Source of the DNA: Clostridia bacterium
GTDB lineage: Bacteria > Bacillota_E > RBS10-35 > JAJYVN01
Length of the DNA: 7,875 nucleotides
Direction: 5' to 3'
Assembly (NCBI GenBank): GCA_027335515.1
Contig: DAHWHT010000268.1
Coordinates: forward strand, 1 to 7,875
Shown here: positions 1 to 4,836 of the stretch, one piece after another
Position numbering within the stretch: position 1 is the first letter of the stretch
Layout: each line of letters starts with the position of its first letter
Notes under the pieces: generated by a model
Seen by the model: the letters and a program-made list of their open reading frames with translations, nothing else
The model's database searches: none
Told to the model about the DNA's origin: nothing
Position numbers and translations under genes: made by a program

Positions 1-968
1 TCCATGGGTGTCAAGGCGCCGACCGTAGGGAGCGCACCGCCTCCGGGGTGTGGCGCCCCCGGGTGCCGGTGCCTGACGGCCAGGTGATGCCCTGGGTGGG
101 CCTGGTCTGTGGTCTCCACGGTCATGCGCGCCACCGTCATGCTCTGGACCGTCACCGGCCCTATGTCGCCTCCGGCGGACCCGGTCGCCACTTGGTCAAA
201 CAGCCGCCCGAGGGCGCCCCCTACGTCCTTGCCGAGTGCGCCCCCGCCGAAGGCTCCCACCAGGCCCCCCCACGCTCGCCAGCCCGAAGGTGAAAGGGTC
301 GAACGGGGCCGCCAGCGCAGCCCCCGCGAGAGCCCCGCCCCCACCCGCCGGGACCGAGCCCGAGGCTTGCGCCGATCCGCTGGGCCTCCTTCGGGCCGCC
401 CTCCCGTACGGCGGACAGGACCCCCAAGCCGGCCGTCGTGACGGCCCCCGCGATGCCCAGCGACTGCGCCAGGTCGGTCAGCACACTCGTCCCCGCGGTC
501 CCCCGCGATGGTCGCCGCGGGACCTGGCCGCCGCGCCCGCCAGGTCGGTCAGCACACTCGTCCCCGCGGTCCCCCCGCCACGTCCGCCGCGAGGGCGCCC
601 CCCGCCGACTCCGCCCCTCCGGTGGCGGCCTCCGCGGCACCCCCGGCCGCGCTCCGCCCGACCAAGCCCATCCGCTTCAGGATGGCCGCGGTGACGGTCG
701 CCGAGAGCCCGGCCCGCAGGAGGGTCGCCCCGATCCCCACGGCCGCAGGGCCCGCCACCGCGCCGATCCCGTGGGTCACCCGGCCGACCCCCGCGAGGAC
801 CCGCTGCACCCCGGCGACGCCGGGGCGACGTGACTCGCGGCCCGCGCCTTCTGCTGGCCCAACTGCTGCACCGCCGCCTGCTGGGATTCCACAGAGGACA
901 GCCCCGACACGGGATGCACCACCAGGGCGCGTATCGCGGCGAGCTTCCGCTGCCCGAGGGCCCCCTTC
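1..968 (-). pseudogene. Decayed Ala/Gly-rich gene, multiple frameshifts, function unknown
   Basis: Read on the minus strand, coherent protein-like sequence can be followed from about 968 down to about 110, but only by changing frame several times. The pieces in order are a helical Gln-rich stretch (residues like SVESQQAAVQQLGQQKARAA, about 930-835), a Gly/Ala-rich hydrophobic stretch beginning near VQRVLAGVGRVTHG (about 810-580), then TSVLTDLAQSLGIAGAVTTA (about 495-435), then AALAAPFDPFTFGLASVGG (about 330-268), then GALGKDVGGALGRLFDQVAT (about 245-185) and VTVQSMTVARMTVETT (about 165-115). Frame changes fall near 825, at a 71-bp partial duplication (467-575), at a C run near 338-342 and at a run of seven C at 265-271. 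The glycine-rich, membrane-like or tape-measure-like character suggests a phage or conjugative-element protein, but I do not recognise the family. The gene may continue beyond the left edge. Homopolymer sequencing error could explain two of the breaks, but not the duplication. Confidence 0.45.
467..575. repeat. 38-bp direct repeat, 71-bp period
   Basis: An identical 38-bp sequence occurs at 467-504 and 538-575, a start-to-start distance of 71 bp. It includes AGGTCGGTCAGCACACTCGT. The 33 bp between the copies is not repeated further. Because 71 is not a multiple of three, the duplication moves the minus-strand reading frame and helps to inactivate the gene it lies in. The original protein probably read through a single copy (GTAGTSVLTDLAQSL). 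This is a slippage or misalignment scar rather than an iteron array. Confidence 0.85.
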
Positions 969-1132
969 AGGGAGGGTGGCGCTGGTGTGGCGCAGGTCGT
1001 GAATGTGGAGCGCGTCCGGCCAACCGAGGCGCTTACGCAGCCGGCGGAAGTGACCGCTGATCCAGTTGGGATCGTAACGGGCACCGTCTTCCCAGCACCA
1101 GATCAGCCCATCGTCGTGGTAGGCGGTCCCGG
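969..1132 (-). pseudogene. Tyrosine recombinase/integrase, catalytic-domain fragment
   Basis: The minus strand encodes AYHDDGLIWCWEDGARYD, then PNWISGHFRRLRKRLGWPDA, then LHIHDLRHTSATL. This matches the C-terminal catalytic domain of phage and ICE-type tyrosine recombinases: a beta-hairpin ending in D/G..P.W.S..F, a helix with R.LRKRLG, and the box II motif HDLRHT (984-1001), which holds the catalytic H-x-x-R pair. Everything upstream of this (SAM-like DNA-binding domain, first catalytic Arg and Lys) and the C-terminal Tyr helix are missing. The upstream side ends at the TGT that begins the IS21-like end at 1133, followed by an in-frame stop. The downstream side runs into an unrelated frame near 968. 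It cannot be active. It is good evidence that an integrative element or prophage once occupied this locus. Confidence 0.8.
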
Positions 1133-1406
1133 TGTCAGTGCCAGGCTAAGAGGGACCCAGATGACAGACGAAACGGGGACCACCCCGGCGGGGAGGGCCG
1201 GGGCAAGATGGGACACTTCGGTCCCGAATCCAACCCTGGTGGATGAGCCTGGCAATGCGTCCACCTGGGGGGAGGAGATGCTCGGAGTACCCGACGTCCA
1301 GTGTATCCGAGTGATGCGGCAGCGAGACATGGGGATCCGGGAGATCGCGCCCAGCTTGCACATCAGCCGAAAGACGGTGCGTAAGTACACGGCGGCGGAC
1401 TACCTG
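1133..1406 (+). mobile_element. IS21-family insertion sequence, left-end remnant
   Basis: The sequence starts with TGTCAGTGCCAGGCTAAGAG, a TGT terminus as in the IS21 family. It carries related internal motifs typical of repeated transposase-binding sites near IS21 ends: AAGAGGGACCC at about 1147 and AAGATGGGACACTTCG at 1205-1220. The latter resembles the TGGGACACTT element common in this family. An istA start follows at 1278. The element is cut at about 1400-1412, where it meets a ParA fragment in the opposite orientation. The rest of istA, all of istB and the right end are absent, so it cannot move on its own. Its left terminus lies where the recombinase reading frame is lost, which suggests insertion into that gene. 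Confidence 0.7.
1278..1406 (+). pseudogene. istA: IS21-family transposase IstA, N-terminal fragment
   Basis: From the ATG at 1278, preceded by a purine-rich GGGGGGAGGAG, the protein begins MLGVPDVQCIRVMRQRDMGI and continues REIAPSLHISRKTVRKYTAA. This is the N-terminal helix-turn-helix of IS21 IstA transposases, with the conserved I-R-E-I-A and S-R-x-T-V-R-K-Y pattern. About 43 codons remain of roughly 400-500 in complete members. The DDE catalytic domain is missing, because from about 1405 the sequence becomes a ParA-like coding strand in the opposite direction. The reading frame stays open to 2027, but the translation after residue 43 is only the complement of other genes. Confidence 0.8.
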
Positions 1407-1410
1407 GTGG

Positions 1411-1769
1411 AGGACCAGCACACCGTGGCGGCGTTCCGCCGCGGCCCGGATGCCTTCCGCGCTCGGATCGGCGAGCGCGGCCAGCAGGCCTCCGCGATCG
1501 CCCGCACAGCCGAGGCGCCGGACGGCGGACCAGACGCCCGCGTGCACGTCCACGACCAGGACCGAACGGCCCCGGACCGCAGCCGCGACGGCGATGTTGA
1601 CGGCCACGGTGGTCCGTCCCACCCCGCCCTTGGGGCCGGCCACCGCACAGGTGCGGCGGCTGACGGGTACGCGGCGGGACTCCATCACGGTGCGCTCCAC
1701 GACGCGGGGCTCGCCGGGTGCATCGGGCGTAAGCGAGGGGTTGAGCCATCGCACCGCGGCGGCGAACAC
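1411..1769 (-). pseudogene. ParA/MinD-type P-loop ATPase, N-terminal fragment
   Basis: The minus strand from a possible GTG at 1769 gives a ~40-residue leader, then CAVAGPKGGVGRTTVAVNIA, a deviant Walker A motif (residues about 45-54), then RGRSVLVVDVHAGVWSAV, the Walker A-prime strand with its Asp. It continues with GGLLAALADPSAEGIRAA and ends near HGVLVL. This is the start of a SIMIBI-class ATPase of the ParA/Soj/MinD/TadZ group. The second half, including switch II, is missing because the sequence joins an IS21 remnant near 1405. The signature has Arg where most ParA proteins have the invariant Lys (GGVGRTT instead of GGVGKTT). This Arg form does occur in some relatives such as CpaE/TadZ-like and secretion-linked proteins. 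A plasmid partition ATPase or a conjugation- or pilus-linked homologue are both possible. It is non-functional as it stands. Confidence 0.7.
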
Positions 1770-1770
1770 G

Positions 1771-2205
1771 GCCAGCGGTCATTACGTCGTTGTCAGCCTC
1801 GGGGGCGCCAATGTGGGCCGCGCACCCATCAGCGTGGACCGCTCTACGATGGTCTGGCTGCAGGACGGTCAGGAAAACACTTACGACCCGACGAACACGG
1901 CCACCGACTACGCGAACGGCCCGCACTTCTTCCTCATGGATGCCACGGTCAACCCGGGCGTGCCCACCCGCGGCGTGCTCGCCTTCGACGTGCCCGCCAG
2001 TCTGCGCCTGCCGGCTGTGGACCTTGATTGCGAGTATGGCGGCGGCCCGACTGCCAAGGTCCCGCTCGCCTCCGTCCTTGGCGTGCCGCTACCGTCCCCG
2101 CCTGCGTCCCCGGTCCACTTCCTCGACGGGGATATGCCGAGCACCCAACGAACCGGGTTTGACACTCTGCAACCGCGGTACGGTCATCGTCCGTCCTCCA
2201 CCTGA
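1771..2205 (+). pseudogene. DUF4352-like secreted-domain fragment, 5' end missing
   Basis: The plus strand encodes GHYVVVSLGGANVGRAPISV, a Thr/Asn-rich loop with DGQENTYDPTNTATDY, then FFLMDATVNPGVPTRGVLAF and DVPASLRLPAVDLDC. This follows the DUF4352 (telokin-like immunoglobulin fold) plan: a first strand G-x-Y/F-V-V-V, a middle D-G-x-x-Y, then N-P-G-x-x-x-x-G-V-L-x-F-D-V-P. These domains usually lie in exported lipoproteins or stalk proteins. The fragment begins almost exactly at the first strand, and the signal peptide or lipobox that should precede it is replaced by the start of the inverted ParA fragment. The domain ends at about 2080. The remaining ~40 codons to the TGA at 2203 are Pro-rich and may not be original. 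No start codon or RBS serves it. Confidence 0.6.
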
Positions 2206-2367
2206 AGCGGCACGCTCTCCCCCTTCCGCGGCAGGTCGTCCAGGTCATCCCGAAGGCGTGCGTGCGGACCGGCAGCGTCTCGACTCGCACGTGCGCACCG
2301 CTCTCGTGGTCTTCCCGCGCACCGCCCCCTCGCCTGTACAGGGCACCCACACGCTGCGTGCCACCAG
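2206..2367. other. Spacer with a possible small minus-strand coding remnant
   Basis: No convincing complete gene is seen. On the minus strand the stretch 2184-2260 reads ARLRDDLDDLPRKGESVP and then LQVEDGR before a stop. This has the charged, helix-like look of a real C-terminus, but no start in the same frame gives a sensible protein. It could be the end of a small gene downstream of the HTH-RHH gene, broken by a frameshift, or chance. Confidence 0.2.
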
Positions 2368-2709
2368 TCAGGGCGGCTTTTCCATGCTCGCCAGGGCACC
2401 CTCCAGGAGTCGTTCCACCACCGCCGACACAGGTGCGTCCCCTGCGGCCGCAAGGGCATCTAGGCGTGTAACTAGCGTCAACGGCAGGTAGAACGAGACC
2501 GTCGCACGACGAGCCTTCGGTCTGCGCGCAGGCACCGTCCCGCCAGCGGGCGCCGCCACCGCCGGGGCAGCCGGTAGTGCTGCCAAGTCTCTCTTCCAGC
2601 GACTCACTGTGCCCTCGTCCACACCCAAGACGCTGGCCACCTCCTTCCCCGCCGTCCCACTGCGCAACATCTCCAGTCCCGTCTGCTTGCGAGCCAGCCG
2701 CTCCTCCAT
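2368..2709 (-). CDS. Small DNA-binding protein: helix-turn-helix plus ribbon-helix-helix
   Basis: The predicted protein has 113 residues from the ATG at 2709; a TTG two codons upstream is an alternative. Residues 10-41 (GLEMLRSGTAGKEVASVLGV and DEGTVSRWKRDL) form a transposase/resolvase-type helix-turn-helix. An Ala/Pro/Arg linker covers about 44-67. Residues 69-107 (ATVSFYLPLTLVTRLDALAA, then APVSAVVERLLEGAL) look like a MetJ/Arc or CopG-type ribbon-helix-helix: a beta-strand, then two helices. RHH proteins are commonly plasmid copy-number, partition or antitoxin regulators that bind as dimers. Two different DNA-binding modules in one short chain is unusual. It lies on the plasmid-like side of the putative origin, transcribed away from it, next to a ParA remnant; a role as a replication or partition regulator is an inference. 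A G-rich stretch about 10-25 bases upstream of the ATG may act as a weak RBS. No toxin gene is seen beside it. Confidence 0.65.
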   Translation of the reverse strand: MEERLARKQTGLEMLRSGTAGKEVASVLGVDEGTVSRWKRDLAALPAAPAVAAPAGGTVPARRPKARRATVSFYLPLTLVTRLDALAAAGDAPVSAVVERLLEGALASMEKPP

Positions 2710-2775
2710 CCGCAACGACCCGCCACCCCCTACCGGGGAGTGTGCCGTAAGGCGGCGCGCCTCGCCACCCCGCGG

Positions 2776-2847
2776 TCACATCTCGACAAAGTAGTCTCCG
2801 GTCGGCGGCGACGGATCAGTCCCCTTCTGCCGGTCGACTAACCAGCG
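2776..2847 (-). pseudogene. Orphan C-terminal coding fragment
   Basis: The minus strand between the TAA at 2850-2848 and the TGA at 2778-2776 reads RWLVDRQKGTDPSPPTGDYF and then VEM. Its composition (Trp, Lys, Asp, Tyr, Phe, with a clean stop) is more protein-like than the Arg/Pro-rich translations around it. It could be the tail of a gene cut off near 2850, exactly where the gene-free origin-like region begins. There is no start codon, and I cannot assign a family. It could also be chance. Confidence 0.2.
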
Positions 2848-2881
2848 TTACGCGCAACGACACGCCGCCTATCTTGCGGGT

Positions 2882-2922
2882 GCTCTACAGAGCAGCCCGT
2901 GGCGACTGGGCGCCACCACGGG
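2882..2922. repeat. Adjacent short inverted repeats
   Basis: Two hairpins lie side by side. GCTCT-AC-AGAGC covers 2882-2893. Next, CCCGTGG at 2896-2902 pairs with CCACGGG at 2916-2922; alternatively GTGGCG at 2899-2904 pairs with CGCCAC at 2911-2916. No T tract follows on either strand, so a factor-independent terminator is unlikely. They lie at the left border of the gene-free region, between the plasmid-like genes and the DnaA-box cluster. Confidence 0.5.
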
Positions 2923-3032
2923 GAACCCGCGCCAAGCCCGGGCACACTATACCTGGCGGCCGAGTGGACCACCAAGCGCGGCTCCGTGCGCACAGCGCAC
3001 CCGTCGTCGGATACGTGTGTTCCCTATAGCGG

Positions 3033-3084
3033 GCTACAACACGGCGCTGACGGCCCCCCGTGGCGGTCCGCGCCGTGTTGTAGC
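3033..3084. repeat. Perfect 15-bp inverted repeat with 22-nt spacer
   Basis: The left arm GCTACAACACGGCGC at 3033-3047 is the exact reverse complement of GCGCCGTGTTGTAGC at 3070-3084. The spacer, 3048-3069, is C/G-rich and asymmetric. No T tract adjoins it, and no gene ends beside it, which argues against a simple terminator. Its length and perfection fit a binding site for a dimeric protein or recombinase, or a cruciform in an origin or transfer region. It lies about 240 bp left of the first DnaA box. Confidence 0.75.
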
Positions 3085-3321
3085 GTGCCACGGCGCAAGG
3101 TTCGGCTACCCACGCCGCGGAGGGATCGGTTCCCCACCCTCAGAGGAACCGGCCAGGGAGTCGCGACGTCTCGTCCGGCATCCATGCGACGAAGCGACCG
3201 CACCTGCGGGTCCTCCAGCCGGAATACCGTGATCCCTCGCCGCCTGCCCGCGCCGACGCTCCCCCTGTCGCGCCGAGGCAGGCGGCCCCGCCCGCAAGAC
3301 TGCTCCATCCCCCGCACAACC

Positions 3322-3540
3322 TGCGGATAAGCCTGCGTATAGACTGTGCGCTATCTGTGGACAACGACCAGGGACCCCACCAACTGTGGATGACGTGGAT
3401 AACTGCATGGAGAAACCCACACGGTTACCCACCGCGCAGAGCCAACGCGCCCAACAGCATGCCGCCTCTATCCCCAGTATCCACATCCTCTACTGCTACA
3501 ACTACGACCATACCTTCCTAATAGTCGACATGGTTTCCCC
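3322..3540. other. Putative replication origin: DnaA-box cluster and unwinding region
   Basis: Nine-mers close to the DnaA box TTATCCACA are packed into about 165 bp. On the minus strand there are TTATCCGCA (3330-3322), TTGTCCACA (3364-3356, identical to the form common in high-GC Gram-positives), TCATCCACA (3393-3385) and TTATCCACG (3402-3394). On the plus strand there is GTATCCACA (3477-3485). TTACCCACC (3425-3433) and CTATCCCCA (3468-3476) have two mismatches each. The next 55 bases (3486-3540) are about half A+T, clearly richer than the neighbourhood. They begin with CTA triplets at 3490, 3496 and 3502, a pattern like the DnaA-trio element that follows the last box in many bacterial origins. 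No coding sequence fits here. No dnaA, dnaN, rpmH or plasmid rep gene is visible in the window, so whether this is a chromosomal oriC, a plasmid origin or an inactive remnant is open. Confidence 0.6.
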
Positions 3541-4066
3541 AACCCCCAAGCGCATCCTGGACCGGCGGTGCAAGGACGGGTCCTGCCGCTCCTTCCCCCT
3601 CTCGCCCGGCCGGAAGTAGTCCGGGCGGAGCCGGCGAACGGCGGCTTACGGCAGGCACCCAACCTACGGCAGGCACGAACCGGGCACTGGGATCTAGATG
3701 CGCGAGCGCACCAAAGCTGGCGCCCGGGCCCCGCAGCGGCGACACGGTACCCACCCGTCACATGCAGAGGCCGCAAGCCGCTCTCGACGCTGCTGCCGCA
3801 CGGCACCAAACCACCGCCGGCAGGCGCGTCCTTAGTACTACCCTGGGCACTTCCTGATCCTAGGATGAGCCGCTGCCGTCGAGGCCCGTGCATAGCCGTT
3901 TATGGCGACTCAACGCGTCTTGCCGCAAGTGTGACCATTCTTTCACAACCGCTGCCGTCTCCAGTCGCTAACAGTGCGGAGGACAGTCTTAGCGTGGGCG
4001 CAACCAAGTGGCAGAGCCCGCGTCAGAACCCATGCCCCCCAGGTCCACGATCAACGCCGCTAAGTC
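3541..4066. other. Gene-free region right of the putative origin
   Basis: Open frames exist on both strands, but their translations are Arg/Pro/Ser/Gly-rich and match nothing I recognise. Visible structure is limited to a 12-bp direct repeat (3647-3676), a short hairpin AGGA-CGGG-TCCT near 3572-3583 and a 10-bp palindrome ATCCTAGGAT at 3857-3866. One further weak DnaA-like nine-mer (TCTTTCACA, 3939-3947) is present. The minus-strand gene from 4705 ends at 4067 and transcribes into this region; no clear terminator is seen. Confidence 0.5.
3647..3676. repeat. 12-bp direct repeat, 18-bp period
   Basis: TACGGCAGGCAC occurs at 3647-3658 and again at 3665-3676. Two copies with an 18-bp period, near the DnaA-box cluster, could be a short iteron pair for a replication initiator. 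Two copies are too few to be convincing, and no Rep gene is present. Confidence 0.5.
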
Positions 4067-4705
4067 TCATTCCCTGAGACGCCCCGCTGTCCGGCTGCTC
4101 GGATCCCCTCCCCACGTCTCCCCTTCACGCTGCCACTGCGCTTGCGGTACCTCTCTCCCCAGAGCAGACCATGCGGAGAACGGGATGCGGGCGCGCAGCA
4201 TCGCCTGGCCACTGTACTGCCGCTCAACGTCCTCTGCCCCGACCACTTCCAGAATACGTTCCACGGCAGGGAGCCCCTCGTAACCCACCTCGACGCGCAC
4301 CCAAGTCCACCGATAAACAACCACCGTGCCCGCTGCCGTCACGGCATCCCCAGCCGCCATACCATAGGCGCGCCCCAGGTTGCCCGCGCCCAACAATATG
4401 CCCCCAAAAATACGCGCGACCGCCACAGCCGCGCCGCTGACGCCGACGCGCAATAGCACTCCGAGGCACGACCGACCGCCGGTCCCAGACGGCTCGCCGT
4501 CGTCCGACACCTTCGAGGCGCCGTCGAGCGCCCGCCACGCGTAGGGGTAATGGCGCGCGTTTGGATGGAGAGCGCGCAGGCCAGTCAGCCACTCGTTCAG
4601 CATGCCTACATCTCTTATCGGTGCCGCACGGGCGATGAACGTGGAGCGACGCACAACGTGGCGCGCTGAACCGGATCCCGCGAGGGTCAGGCGCATCTCA
4701 CTCAC
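4067..4705 (-). CDS. yigZ: IMPACT/YigZ family protein (UPF0029)
   Basis: The protein has 212 residues from the GTG at 4705; an ATG three codons later (4696) would give 209 and begins MRLTLAGSGS, closer to the usual family start. Both match the normal length. The N-terminal IMPACT domain shows RRSTFIARAAPI (19-30), HPNARHYPYAWR (47-58), the signature SDDGEPSGTGG (67-77) and ARIFGGILLGAGNLGRAYG (97-115). The second half (about 136-195) fits the ferredoxin-like DUF1949 domain. Yeast and mammalian IMPACT relatives inhibit GCN2 through binding GCN1, but the bacterial proteins lack that RWD domain. E. coli YigZ has a partially known, possibly nucleic-acid or translation-linked role, so no reaction can be assigned. 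The gene stands alone, divergent from the FemAB-like gene. The extra C-terminal tail of about 12 residues (DPSSRTAGRLRE) looks unstructured. It appears intact. Confidence 0.92.
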   Translation of the reverse strand: MSEMRLTLAGSGSARHVVRRSTFIARAAPIRDVGMLNEWLTGLRALHPNARHYPYAWRALDGASKVSDDGEPSGTGGRSCLGVLLRVGVSGAAVAVARIFGGILLGAGNLGRAYGMAAGDAVTAAGTVVVYRWTWVRVEVGYEGLPAVERILEVVGAEDVERQYSGQAMLRARIPFSAWSALGREVPQAQWQREGETWGGDPSSRTAGRLRE

Positions 4706-4836
4706 GTACTCAGGCTACCACAGCACCAGCTGGAGCGACACCCGTCCGGGCCGCGCCGGCACCACCGGCCATGCACCAGTTACGGGCAGCAGCCGATAGC
4801 ATGTGGCCTCTCGAACCTGACAGGAGGGATGCGGCG
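4706..4836. promoter_or_regulatory. Divergent promoter region and RBS of the FemAB-like gene
   Basis: This spacer separates two divergent genes, so it should hold both promoters. No strong -35/-10 pair stands out. On the plus strand AGGAGG at 4822-4827 lies 9 bases before the ATG at 4837 and fixes that codon as the likely start. ATG codons at 4771 and 4801 are in the same frame but have no comparable ribosome binding site. Confidence 0.5.

Noticed and set aside
469..575. CRISPR array
   Set aside because: Only two repeat copies of 38 bp, one 33-bp interval, coding context and no cas genes.
987..2027. A single 346-residue plus-strand protein
   Set aside because: Only residues about 98-140 match a real family (IstA). 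The rest is the complement of integrase and ParA coding sequence or another frame of the DUF4352 region.
3106..3486. Minus-strand gene across the DnaA-box cluster
   Set aside because: The translation is Gly/Ala/Arg-rich without motifs and changes character repeatedly; the open frame is a product of high GC.
3647..3676. Plasmid iteron array
   Set aside because: Only two 12-bp copies and no Rep gene; kept as a simple direct repeat.
3550..3680. RNase P RNA or other structured RNA
   Set aside because: A stretch slightly resembles the GGAAAGTCCGGGC region of RNase P RNA, but the remaining conserved segments are missing.
3930..3947. CRP/FNR-type site (TGTGA ... TCACA)
   Set aside because: The half-sites are separated by 8 bases rather than the required 6, and no promoter lies beside it.
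4064..4080. Hairpin GTCTCA-TTCCC-TGAGAC as terminator of the YigZ-family gene
   Set aside because: The stem is only 6 bp, lies across the stop codon and has no T tract on the minus strand.
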